DNA of 64,000 nucleotides from Candidatus Eisenbacteria bacterium. GTDB taxonomy: Bacteria > Eisenbacteria > RBG-16-71-46 > CAIMUX01 > JAHJDP01. Positions 23,371 through 32,562 of this stretch are shown in pieces. Position 1 is the stretch's first letter. Each line of letters begins with the position of its first letter. Both the position numbers and the translations under genes were made by a program. The stretch lies in assembly GCA_018831195.1 (NCBI GenBank), contig JAHJDP010000042.1:126292-190291 (forward strand). The letters are read 5' to 3'. The notes beneath the pieces are model-generated. The model searched no databases. It was not told the DNA's origin and saw nothing but the letters and a program-made list of their open reading frames with translations.

Positions 23371-24615
23371 ATGCGACATATCTGCACAATACTGGCTTTG
23401 GGTGCTCTCAGCATGAGTGTCCAGGCATATGCCGCCGGCCCGAAAACGGAGCCGGTGAATATGGAAATCGTCGATGGCGTCCCTCATATCCTGAATGGAA
23501 CGATTCCCAGTTCGGGTGTGGAAATCCTCGAGCTGAAAGAACAATGGCGGATTGGCGGGGACGACGACGAGATTCTTCTTGGGGTCATCGTTGCTGCTCT
23601 TAATGATGACGATGGGAATGTTTACCTGCTCGATAACAGCCTGACCCAGGTCAACGTGTTCTCGCCGGAAGGGGAATTCCTCAGAGCGATCAGCCGGAAT
23701 GGCGAGGGGCCAGGAGAGGTCAATCATCCCATTCATATGCTGTGGATGCCCGATGGGGCACTGGGAATAGTCCAAGGGTACCCCGGCAAGATTGTAAAAG
23801 TCAACCGAAAGGGTGATCCGATGGGGACGGTGAGCAGCATGACAGCCGATCCCTCCGCCGGCGGTTTTATCATTATGAGGGACGCCTATTTTCGAAATGG
23901 GATCTTCGCCGTTTGCGGAGAACGCATGACGATGAGTGATGAAGGTTTTGACCGCTCCCGCTTTCTCGCTCTTTGGGATCTGGACGGTACCGAGACCATC
24001 CGTCTGCTTGAAACCAATGTTCCATCACCGCTGGGGCAGCCTCGTTATATAGAGAAAGACGAATACTTTGTTTATGGCGGCCGGTGGACGCTGGGGCCGG
24101 ATGGACGGATCTATGCCGCGCCCGAACGCGATTTCTACTCTATAAATGTTTACAAGCCGGATGGCTCCCTAGAGAGAGTCATTAAACGCGAATTCACATC
24201 CTGGACACGGACCCCGGAGGAGAAAGCGTTTATTGGGCCGGATATGAATATGGTCGTGAATGGGGAGGTTGTGGAATTCGAGAGAGAAGTTGAAGATCGG
24301 GATCCCTGCATTACGAATCTTCGTGTTTTCGGGACCGGTGAATTATGGGTCTACCACAGCTTCAGTGGACATGATCAACCGCCGGGGATACTCCAGACAT
24401 ATGACATATTCGATGCAGAAGGGCTGTTTTGGAAACAGGTGGCGATTGCTGTTCCCGGTGATGCTCAAAATGATCTACTCATATGGACGGATGACCGGCA
24501 TGCGATTTTGATCAAGGGCGCCGGGTCTGGTCAAGCGCCGGGTGATGGCAGCGGCGACGAGGGCGATGCAGAGGATGGGGGAGAACCTATCGAAATCATC
24601 TATTACAGCCGATAA
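23371..24615 (+). CDS. Secreted 6-bladed beta-propeller protein
   Basis: 414 residues with a signal peptide (residues 1-22, VQAYAAG). The repeated pattern with FSPEGEFLRAISRNGEGPGE, V-x-VNRKGDPMG and YKPDGSLERVI is that of NHL-like/6-bladed propellers common in FCB genomes. The C-terminal ~25 residues are acidic, low-complexity linker-like sequence (GDGSGDEGDAEDGG). No catalytic residues are recognisable, so binding or an envelope role is the most that can be said. The ribosome-binding site is weak. A bidirectional terminator follows. Confidence 0.75.
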   Translation: MRHICTILALGALSMSVQAYAAGPKTEPVNMEIVDGVPHILNGTIPSSGVEILELKEQWRIGGDDDEILLGVIVAALNDDDGNVYLLDNSLTQVNVFSPEGEFLRAISRNGEGPGEVNHPIHMLWMPDGALGIVQGYPGKIVKVNRKGDPMGTVSSMTADPSAGGFIIMRDAYFRNGIFAVCGERMTMSDEGFDRSRFLALWDLDGTETIRLLETNVPSPLGQPRYIEKDEYFVYGGRWTLGPDGRIYAAPERDFYSINVYKPDGSLERVIKREFTSWTRTPEEKAFIGPDMNMVVNGEVVEFEREVEDRDPCITNLRVFGTGELWVYHSFSGHDQPPGILQTYDIFDAEGLFWKQVAIAVPGDAQNDLLIWTDDRHAILIKGAGSGQAPGDGSGDEGDAEDGGEPIEIIYYSR

Positions 24616-24641
24616 GAATCCGTCAAGAATCGATTGAATGT

Positions 24642-24671
24642 AAAAGAGCGCATCCGAAGATCCGCTCTTTT
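24642..24671. terminator. Bidirectional rho-independent terminator
   Basis: Perfect 9-bp stem: AAAAGAGCG (24642-24650) with CGCTCTTTT (24663-24671), 12-nt loop. The flanking A and T tracts let it serve both the rightward propeller gene and the leftward LVIVD gene that converges on it. Confidence 0.8.
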
Positions 24672-24717
24672 GCCGTATTGAGCTTGAATTTATATAAGAC
24701 TGGAATTTAAAGACGAC

Positions 24718-26871
24718 TTATTTCAATAGTATCATACGTCTTGTTTCCTTTTGAGATCCCGTCTCCAGTTGATAAAAATAGACTCCCGCTCCGGCATCGG
24801 AACCCTGCGCATTGCATCCATTCCAGGTCACCGTGTGGGATTCGGCGCCTTCCCAAGCGCCGTTTTTCAGCAAGCGCACGAGCCGCCCCGACGCATCGTA
24901 GATCCCCAGACGGACGAATGCCGGCGATCCGAGCCGGTAGGAGATTGCCGTCGATCGGGCGAATGGATTCGGTGAACTTCTAAGGGCCATCAAGGATGTC
25001 ACCGCGGGTCCGGAAGTCGACGATGATATCATCTCGTTTCTAAAAATCCAGATGCCCCCCGTGTAAATCATGTCATCCTGAGCAGCAATACAGCGGGTGT
25101 GATATCCCGGACGGGTATAAATAGCGGCGAATTTCAACTGGGCCGGGTCGCTGATATCATAGGCCCGCAAGTCTCCATAATAATCACCTGTGTAGACATA
25201 CTCATCCGTCAGCCCGAACGTGGTAACCGGCCCGCCATCAAGCTCAAGGAGGTCGATCGGTTGCGGATTATATGGATCTGAAACATCAAACGACATCAGG
25301 ACATATCCATACTCTGCCACGACACCGGTGAGGAAGACAATACCTCCGGCGACGCCGATATCGGTCGCCTTGTACATCGGATAGCTGCCGAGAATTTCAG
25401 GGATGCCCTCGATTGTATAATCCACGACCTGAAATCCCCCATTGCCGGCGTAATAGGCATAAGGGCCGGCGACGGCGACAGCATAGGGATCATTTTCAGG
25501 CAGAAGATTGTGGATGGTCGGACTTTCAGGAGTGGAGATGTCGAGGGTGAGAAATCCCTTATCATAAACCGTCAGGAAGGCATAATCCCCGGCGATGGCA
25601 AGGTCGCCTGATCCAGGGATTCCATAAAGAGCTACCTCTTCAGGCACAGCGGGATTCGAGATATCGATGATTCTCATACCCTGGGAGCTGCCGAGGTAAA
25701 CAAAATGATCCTGAATAGCAATATTTTGTACATAATCATCATCGGTTCGATAGAGACCGATCGGTGTTGGATCGGTCGGATCTGAAACATCCATCACCCT
25801 GAGCCCGGAATAAGACTCGGCGATATAGGCCAAATCGTTTTGTACAACCAGATCGGTACCGTAAGATCCGGAGAAGCAGAAGGAGATCTCTTTAAGTTTC
25901 ATTGGATTGGATCCATCGACGATTCGCATCCCCCGAGTGAAAGCGGCCACATAGATTAAGTCGTTGACGCACTCGATGCCATAGGTGCCGTAGGGTGCAT
26001 CGAATCTGGACACCTCGATTGGGTGTGATGGGTCGGAAATATCGACCGCCCGGAGACCCGAACCACGGCAGGCGACAATGGCAATATTGTCAATGAGATC
26101 GACCTCGAGAGGCTGACCATAGGCATTATAGAGACTGACCCACTGAGGCGATGTGGGATCCGAGATATCATAGATCTCCATGCCGGTTCCTTCAGCGGCG
26201 AGATAGGCATAGCGCCCTCTCAGCGTCACCCCTTCAAAGCCGTAATAGGGTCCTTCAGGAATGAGAGCGACCAGGGTGGGTGAGGTGGGATCCGCAATAT
26301 CCAAAATAAAAACGCCGTCCCAAGTCGATACAAAGGCGTAGTGATCGCGGATAGCTACATCCTGAGCGAAGGCATTCTGGTCGAAATGCCCGATCTCATG
26401 GGGATCGGTCGGGTCCGAAACATCAAAAATCCTCAAATCGACCAGGCTTTCGACCACGAAAGCCAATCCACCGCTGACGGTAACCGCCTTCGCCTGCGTG
26501 CCGGCGGGCGCGGAGCCGATGATGGTCGGCGCCGAGGGCTGAGTGATGTCGACAATCTGTAAACCGAATGCGGAATCGGCGATGTAGGCCAAAGAACCGA
26601 CAATATCAATCCCTTGAATGACGGATGGGAGCAAGATATCACCCACATGTATAGGTTCGCCCGGCTTGCTGATATCCACGATCTGCAAACTTGAGGCGGC
26701 GCCATAATAGGCGAGGTTCCCCGCAACCTTGACATCGAAACAGGGACCTCGTTCCCAGCGGCCGAGCAATGAAATGTCATCGCATTGTGCGATCTGTGGA
26801 GATCCCAATATGCATACGCAGCAAACCATCCCTTGGATCAGGCGAAACAGAACATCAGGGTATCCTCTCAT
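24718..26871 (-). CDS. Secreted LVIVD-repeat beta-propeller with C-terminal FlgD-like/sorting module
   Basis: 717 residues. AAGGAGG sits 5 nt before the ATG. A signal sequence (to about residue 30) is followed by many ~42-residue LVIVD repeats, each with the pattern LQIVDIS-x-P-x-x-P and a YAYVA/ADY strand, forming one or two propellers (about 33-620). The last ~80 residues (SSPNPFARSTAISY...YDASGRLVRLL...GVYFYQL...RRMILLK) match the FlgD-Ig/type-A sorting-like module of FCB secreted proteins. It is probably exported to the surface. No enzyme residues recognised. Confidence 0.85.
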   Translation of the reverse strand: MRGYPDVLFRLIQGMVCCVCILGSPQIAQCDDISLLGRWERGPCFDVKVAGNLAYYGAASSLQIVDISKPGEPIHVGDILLPSVIQGIDIVGSLAYIADSAFGLQIVDITQPSAPTIIGSAPAGTQAKAVTVSGGLAFVVESLVDLRIFDVSDPTDPHEIGHFDQNAFAQDVAIRDHYAFVSTWDGVFILDIADPTSPTLVALIPEGPYYGFEGVTLRGRYAYLAAEGTGMEIYDISDPTSPQWVSLYNAYGQPLEVDLIDNIAIVACRGSGLRAVDISDPSHPIEVSRFDAPYGTYGIECVNDLIYVAAFTRGMRIVDGSNPMKLKEISFCFSGSYGTDLVVQNDLAYIAESYSGLRVMDVSDPTDPTPIGLYRTDDDYVQNIAIQDHFVYLGSSQGMRIIDISNPAVPEEVALYGIPGSGDLAIAGDYAFLTVYDKGFLTLDISTPESPTIHNLLPENDPYAVAVAGPYAYYAGNGGFQVVDYTIEGIPEILGSYPMYKATDIGVAGGIVFLTGVVAEYGYVLMSFDVSDPYNPQPIDLLELDGGPVTTFGLTDEYVYTGDYYGDLRAYDISDPAQLKFAAIYTRPGYHTRCIAAQDDMIYTGGIWIFRNEMISSSTSGPAVTSLMALRSSPNPFARSTAISYRLGSPAFVRLGIYDASGRLVRLLKNGAWEGAESHTVTWNGCNAQGSDAGAGVYFYQLETGSQKETRRMILLK

Positions 26872-27052
26872 CACGGCCTCCTTATTATCAGACAGGATAT
26901 TATATTCACATTCAAAAAGGCTGAGAATCCGCAGATCTTTCCTCGCGTCCCAATTGTAGAACAGCCAGGTGGAGGGGGCAATCCCGAGAATTGGTTCGAG
27001 TTGCGGAGTCCCCTCGTCACGCCTCTTGTGATGGAGCTATTGGACGCTATAG

Positions 27053-27087
27053 TGAAATAAAGGGCGGGGTCTTTCGACACCGCCCTT
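27053..27087 (-). terminator. Rho-independent terminator of the formate dehydrogenase operon
   Basis: Read leftward: AAGGGCGG (27087-27080), a short loop whose flanks add further pairs with one mismatch, CCGCCCTT (27067-27060), then a T-rich tail (TATTTC). It lies about 60 nt after the fdhB stop. Confidence 0.75.
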
Positions 27088-27147
27088 ATCTCCTTATTTG
27101 TATTACTTGGCCAAACCAGCCGGTTCAGGCCGGCTGGCTCGATACGA

Positions 27148-28008
27148 TTAGTCTTCGGTTTCCTCGCTCGCGACGCGCTCCTTGCGATCCGCCAGCTTCT
27201 TCAGCCCGGCCGCCGCGAGACCGGCGAGCAGTGCCGCCCCCGCCGGACCGGCCGCCACCGATGCCAGGTTGGATCCTTGATCGATCTGCCAGGCCGCGAA
27301 TTTCTCTCTGCCCCGGCGCTTGATCGAATCGAGATCGCCTTTGTTCGGATTGACTGGAAGTCCGTAAATCTCCAGCCGTTCTGGAAGCACATAGATCGAG
27401 TGCATACCCCCCTGCTGCTTAATACCGTAGACATTGGCATTAGGGAAGCCCTGCGCCTTCAACTCCTCGACTCGGTCCACGGCAAGAGCGTACATCTCAG
27501 TTTTCTCGCCGTAGCGAATCGCATGAGTGGGACAGGTCTTGGCGCAGGCGGGAAGCTTGTTATTAGCGACACGATCAACGCATGATGTGCACTTCTTTGA
27601 CTTCTCCGCTTCCTCGTCCAAATGCGGCACTCCGAAGGGGCAGGCATCGACACAGGATCCGCAGCCGATACAGAGTTCCTGATTGACATAGACCGTTCCA
27701 AATTCCGGATGCCGCGTCATCGCCTTGTGCGGTTCCACCGGGCAAACGTCAATGCAACTCGCATCAGTGCAGTGGAAGCAGTGGTGGCGACGGAAGAGCC
27801 ATTGCACCTGTTTCTTCTCATCAACCTCATAGAATTTGAGAATCGTCCATGTCTTGGAGGACAAGTCCGCCGGATTCTGATATCCGCCGGGCGCCGCGAA
27901 GAAACAAGTCTTCTCCCCGGGAAGGTAGTTCCACTGTTTGCAGGCTACCTGGCAGCTCCGGCAGGCGATGCAGAGCGATCCATCATAATAGAAAGAATTC
28001 TCTGCCAT
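27148..28008 (-). CDS. fdhB: Formate dehydrogenase iron-sulfur (beta) subunit
   Basis: 286 residues, FdnH/FdoH-like. Four [4Fe-4S] motifs are visible: CIACRSCQVAC near residue 13, CFHCTDASCIDVCP near 77, CIGCGSCVDACP near 113 and CTSCVDRV...CAKTCP near 140-158. A C-terminal hydrophobic segment (about 248-270) could anchor it as in FdnH. Its AAGGAGGTG ribosome-binding site lies inside the last codons of fdhA, so the two are translationally coupled. No cytochrome b (gamma) gene follows; electrons may go to periplasmic cytochromes. Confidence 0.93.
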   Translation of the reverse strand: MAENSFYYDGSLCIACRSCQVACKQWNYLPGEKTCFFAAPGGYQNPADLSSKTWTILKFYEVDEKKQVQWLFRRHHCFHCTDASCIDVCPVEPHKAMTRHPEFGTVYVNQELCIGCGSCVDACPFGVPHLDEEAEKSKKCTSCVDRVANNKLPACAKTCPTHAIRYGEKTEMYALAVDRVEELKAQGFPNANVYGIKQQGGMHSIYVLPERLEIYGLPVNPNKGDLDSIKRRGREKFAAWQIDQGSNLASVAAGPAGAALLAGLAAAGLKKLADRKERVASEETED

Positions 28009-28010
28009 GA

Positions 28011-31000
28011 TTACACCTCCTTCGCTACGTCACAGAGGAACGCTTTAAACTCGGGAATCATCGTGTTGGCATCTCCAACGTGCGGTGTCAGCACATTGGC
28101 GCTGCCTCCCGTCGCGAGACCCGCGTATCCCCAGTGCCATGGAATGCCGACTTCGTGATAAGCCTTCCCCTTTATCTGGAAAGGCTTGAAACGGGCGGTG
28201 ACCAGGGCATACGCGGAGATTTCGCCGCGCGCCGTGATGATCTTGATCTTATCCCCGTTTTTGATCTTCTTCTCACCAGCCAGCTCTTTCGATAGCTCGA
28301 CGAACACATTTGGCATCAGCTCGCAAAGCCAAGGCAAGTGGCGCGTCATCTGACCGGCCTGCCAATGTTCAACCACACGGTAGGTCGTGGCGATGATCGG
28401 GAATTTCTTCGGATCGCCGATATCGTCCATCTCAGATGCCCAGATTTTCACAACAGGATTTATCTGTTGTGAGTAGATGGCATTCTTGACCGGTGATTCG
28501 AGCGGTTCGTAGTGGGCCGGGAAGGGACCCTCGACCAAACCGTTCCCAAAGAGCTGAGCGTGACCATGAGGCTTCATGATGAAGGCATACTTCGTACCAG
28601 GCGCCCAGCCGCCGTCAGGCACATCGCCTTCCCATCCGCCCTTTCCATCATTCAGCGCGGCATTCCAGCGGATGACCCACTGTTCCGCGTCCCATGGCTT
28701 GCCCTCAAGATCCACGGAAGCGCGATTATAGATGATCCTCCGGTTGACCGGCCAGCACCAGGCCCAATTGGGATAGAGGCCGATCTTGTTCGGTGCATCG
28801 GTCGGATCCCGGCGGGCCGCCATATTGCCCTTCGCTGTGTAGGAGTTGCAATAGAGCCAGTTTCCACTGCACGTCGAGCCGTCGTCCTTCAACAAGGCGA
28901 AGCTGGCGATCTGGTCGCCCCTCTTCACAGGTGACTCGTTTTGGACGAAATCCCTCATAGCGAAGCCGTTGCACTCCTTGGCGACCCTGTGGACATCCGG
29001 TTCCTCTCCGTCACCGTAATTCCAGAACAGATTGACAATCGGATCGGGGAAGGTGCCGCCCATGTCATAACGCGCCTTGAGCGCCTTAAAGAGCTTGTTG
29101 TAAATCCAGAGGTCGGATTTCGCCTCACCCGGCGGTTCGACGGCCTTGTATCGCCATTGCATCCACCGGCCCGAATTGATGATCGAACCTTCCTTCTCGA
29201 CGGAACTCGCGGCGGGCAGCGCGAAGACTTCCGTATCAATCGTCTTGGGATTGACTCCCGGCCTCTTCCAGAAATCCATCGTGTCGGTTTCCCAAAGATC
29301 GACGGCGACAAGCCACTCGAGTTTCTCGAGGGCTCTGCGTTCTTTGTTCGCGTTCGGTCCGCCGACGGCGGGATTCTGTCCGAAGCAGAGGAGACCCTTG
29401 ATGACACCGTCGTACATCGCTTCGAACATCCCGATATGCGGATAGGTGGAGAGGTTGTCACACAACTTCGGCAGATAGTGGTAATCGAACTCATTTTCTG
29501 CTGTCGCGTGGTCGCCCCAGTAGGCCTTGAGGAAGCTCACCATGTACTTGGGCGTGTGCTGCCACCAGTTGGCCGACTTTTCACCGTAGTCGCCCTTCGG
29601 CGTCCACTTATCAAGATAGGCCTGAAGACTGGTGTTGGCCGCCCGCGGGGTTTTCAGGTAGCCGGGGAGGATATGGTAGAGCAAGGCGTAATCGGTTGAG
29701 CCTTGCACATTGGACTCGCCGCGCAATGCGTTGATCCCGCCGCCCGCCACACCGATATTCCCCAGAAGCAGCTGCAGCATCGCATAGCTGCGGACGTTCT
29801 GGGTACCGACCGTGTGTTGCGTCGTCCCCATGGCGTACATGATGGTGGCCGCTTTCCCCGTTGCGCCGGTCGCGCAGAAGGGCTCGGCGATCTTGTTAAA
29901 GGTCTCGACCGGCATACCGGTGATTTCGTAGACCTTCTCGGGTGTATATGCCGAGTAATGTTTCTTCATCAGCTGAAGCACACAGTGCGGATCCTGCATC
30001 GTCATATCACGTGCCGGGCCGCCATCACCTTCAGCATAGGCCCAGGAACTCTTTTCGTAACTTCTCTTCGCCGCGTCATAGCCAGTGAAAAGGCCATCCT
30101 CGAAACCAAACTTGTCGTCCACGAGGAAAGTCGCGTCTGTATAATTCTTGATGTATTCCTCATTATAGAGCTTGTTTTCGAGAACATAACGGAAGAGACC
30201 ACCGATAAAGGCGATATCAGTTCCTGACCGTATCGGGCCGTAGATATGCGCTTTCGATGATGTTCGTGTGAATCTTGGATCGACATTGATCAGCGTCGCG
30301 CCCCGTTCCACCGCCTTCATCACCCACTTGAATGATAGGGGATGATTCTCGGCGGCATTGGAGCCGATGATCATGATGCAGTCGGAATTCTGAAGATCAC
30401 ACCAGTGATTGGTCATTGCCCCCCGACCGAAACTCTGCGCCAGACCGGCGACAGTGGCCGAGTGTCATATACGGGCCTGATGTTCGATATAGACCATTCC
30501 CAGGGCGCGCATCAGCTTGCCGTAAAGGTAGCATTCCTCATTATCCAGAGCCGCGCCGCCGAGGCCGCCGATAGCGTCACAGCGATTGACCACACGTCCC
30601 TGTTCATCGTTTTTGGTGAAGTAGGCGTCACGGGTGCTTTTAATGCGATCTGCGATCTTTTCAATCGCCCAATCCCATGACTTCTCCTCCCACTCTGTAG
30701 CGCCGGGGGCTCTATAGAGAACCTTTTTCATGCGGCGGTCGCTGGTCGCCACTTGATATAACCCCTGCCCCTTACAGCAAAGAGATCCCTGGTTGATCGG
30801 ATGATCGGGATCTCCTTCCACATTGATCACTTTGCCGTTCTTTGCGGAGACAATAAGGCCGCAGCCCACTCCGCAGTACGGACAGATCGTGGTGGATTCT
30901 GTTGAGTGCTGGGTCTTGAATGATTGGGCAAATGCGGCTGTCGGTCCCAAATCGAGACCGAACTTCGCGAGAAGTCCCCCGACAACCGCGGTTCCCGAAA

Positions 31001-31031
31001 CACCCAGGAACCCTCTCCTTGAAAGTTTCAT
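28011..31031 (-). CDS. fdhA: Selenocysteine formate dehydrogenase catalytic (alpha) subunit, Tat-exported
   Basis: 1006 residues if the in-frame TGA at 30465-30467 is read as Sec189. Before it: a Tat signal (SRRGFLG at residues 4-10), then the [4Fe-4S] motif CPYCGVGCG...CCKG, and VYIEHQARI. After it: HSATVAGLAQSFGRGAMTNHW, the sequence that follows Sec in FdnG/FdhF-type enzymes. The rest is a normal bis-MGD (Mo or W) enzyme including the C-terminal cap. Reading frame and length are exactly preserved across the TGA, so this is one gene. The start has AAGGAG 8 nt upstream. It is the periplasmic formate oxidation site; selenium insertion genes must be elsewhere. Confidence 0.95.
30426..30467 (-). 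promoter_or_regulatory. Bacterial SECIS element at the fdhA UGA codon
   Basis: Reading leftward from the TGA, 18 nt separate it from a GGTCT apical loop (30446-30442) closed by CGCC/GGCG. The spacing and the GGUCU loop sequence are the same as in the E. coli fdhF SECIS as I recall it. This should recruit SelB for selenocysteine insertion. Confidence 0.85.
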
Positions 31032-31138
31032 GTGTGATCACTCCTTATCTGAGGATTTGATCTTTGACCTCCACTGATTACATCCGGAAGCCCCTTCGGG
31101 CGGAAAAATCGATACTTATAAAATGAACCCCATACGGT

Positions 31139-32068
31139 TCACCCATCCCATTTTTGGCCGGGCACGGCGCCGGAGAGAATCACCCCTTGCTGCCAGCCAT
31201 CCTTTTCGGCGGCCATGCTCAAATGAAGAGTACCGACATCCTCCAACAAGTAATCTGTACGGTGATCCTCGGGCAGATCCCGCTCATCGATCGACCGAAG
31301 ATATCCACTACAGGCCTTGCATACATCGATTCGATAATGTTCGATTCCATCCACTGTCAGGAAGCCGAGTTTTTCATGCTCCGTATTCAAGCAAAAGGCG
31401 CATGTCACTCGGCGAAAAGCCCATTGAATGTTGCAGAGATCGCACCAAAGATAGCGCTGGCCTTCATTGCGCGCATAACGTCCCAGCCGTGGTGGTCCGC
31501 CGCAGCAGGGGCATCCGACGGTCAATTTTGGAGGGCCCTCCGCCGGCTGATGGGCCGCCAAGAGTTCTCCCAGGCGGTGGAAAAAGGGGCGGGTCAGTTG
31601 ATTTCCCGCCCACGCCAAGAGGTCCGGATCCATACCGGTTGCAAGGGCGAGCTTTTCATGGCCCGCTCGATCACCCTGCCATGAATAAGCAAACCAATCG
31701 GTGATTCTCTCATCTTCAGCAATCTCCGCGGCGCCGTCCGGCAGATGATCGAACCAAGGTTTGAATCCATTTTTGAATGTGTTGATGGATGTTATTGATT
31801 TGAGAAATTCGGCGGCGGCCTTCTGAATAACTTTGACATTCGGTATTTGTGTGACGAGTTCCGCCACGGGCCGGTCCGCTAGGAGGGCCGCTATAACCTG
31901 TTCAGGCTTGAGTTCCGGATCGGGGAATTCCAGGCGGATATTTGGAAGGACCTTCTCCCGCCATTCCAACAAACATGACTCCAACGCCAGATGCTCTGAG
32001 GAGATACCAGGTTTCCCCATCAGACACGACAACCGACCGGCTCGTTTCCCCACCGAAACCCCTCCCAT
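31139..32068 (-). CDS. fdhE: Formate dehydrogenase accessory protein FdhE
   Basis: 309 residues. The family's four CxxC pairs are present in the C-terminal half: VGCPCCGGPPRLG, WCDLCNIQW, CAFCLNTEHEKLG and VCKACSGYLRSID, forming rubredoxin-like metal sites. The N-terminal half is the helical substrate-binding part (LLADRPVAELV). FdhE is needed for maturation of respiratory Tat-exported formate dehydrogenases before export. First gene of fdhE-A-B. The ATG at 32068 has only a GGGG stretch upstream; a second ATG lies 16 codons in. That GGGG would be paired in the leader structure described separately. Confidence 0.9.
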   Translation of the reverse strand: MGGVSVGKRAGRLSCLMGKPGISSEHLALESCLLEWREKVLPNIRLEFPDPELKPEQVIAALLADRPVAELVTQIPNVKVIQKAAAEFLKSITSINTFKNGFKPWFDHLPDGAAEIAEDERITDWFAYSWQGDRAGHEKLALATGMDPDLLAWAGNQLTRPFFHRLGELLAAHQPAEGPPKLTVGCPCCGGPPRLGRYARNEGQRYLWCDLCNIQWAFRRVTCAFCLNTEHEKLGFLTVDGIEHYRIDVCKACSGYLRSIDERDLPEDHRTDYLLEDVGTLHLSMAAEKDGWQQGVILSGAVPGQKWDG

Positions 32069-32074
32069 TCAAAG

Positions 32075-32166
32075 CCCCATGTGCTGTGACCACATCGTGA
32101 GCCCCACTATTAGATTAATGAAAATACATTTTGGTCACACACCTAGTAAATCTAATCGTCATGGGG
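32075..32166 (-). ncRNA. Candidate structured leader RNA (pseudoknot-like) upstream of fdhE
   Basis: In the fdhE mRNA three perfect helices can form. P1 is CCCCAUG (32166-32160) with CAUGGGG (32081-32075). P2 is AUUAGAUU (32156-32149) with AAUCUAAU (32116-32109). P3 is UGUGACCA (32139-32132) with UGGUCACA (32092-32085). P2 and P3 interleave, as in an H-type pseudoknot, and are enclosed by P1 through symmetrical 3-nt junctions. P1 would hide the GGGG that serves as ribosome-binding site six nt before the fdhE ATG. No known riboswitch class recognised. The same repeats could instead be DNA operator half-sites. Confidence 0.5.
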
Positions 32167-32562
32167 TGATGAAATCAACTGCGAAAAGGTAGTGTTTCAA
32201 GATTTCCTCGATGATTTACGCCGTAAAGTGTCATATTTGACATAGTTATAGCGACGGAGGGGGGATTCCCTGCATCCGAGTGGGGTTTAGATTCGTAAAG
32301 TTTACAAGCGTAATTATATATCTTCCGATCCACATTATAAATACAGGCGGGCTTTTCTGAAGACTCCCAATCTCGATTTACGATCCAAAATCCTTCAAAG
32401 GATTTTGACCGGCTCCATCTGAGCTTACCTCCTTGTCTGGTTACCCGATTGATGTCTAGACTCCTCTTTGGGATCGGGTGGTCGGCCACTTCTCACGAAT
32501 CGACAGGGCCAGCTTCGGAAGATGGAGTGGAAAGGTGCGAATTGAAGAACTGCGGCGGTGAC
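32167..32562. other. Divergent control region between fdhE and the Asp-box propeller gene
   Basis: About 400 nt without a credible gene. It must contain the leftward fdh promoter and the rightward promoter. AT-rich blocks such as ATTATAAATAC near 32335 could be a -10, but no clear -35 pairs with it. A small palindrome at 32229 is listed separately. Confidence 0.45.
32229..32242. promoter_or_regulatory. Possible operator: TGTCA-N4-TGACA palindrome
   Basis: TGTCATATTTGACA is a perfect 5+5 inverted repeat with a 4-nt centre in the divergent region 5' of fdhE. The geometry is that of FNR/CRP-family dimer sites, but the half-sites do not match FNR (TTGAT). The controlling protein is unknown and chance occurrence is possible. 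Confidence 0.3.

Noticed and set aside
26785-27060. 91-codon rightward frame
   Set aside because: Overlaps the 5' end of the LVIVD gene antisense and lacks a start signal.
30417-31031. fdhA interrupted by a stop codon, as if a pseudogene or two genes
   Set aside because: The TGA is at the selenocysteine position, the frame is preserved on both sides, and a SECIS-type hairpin follows.
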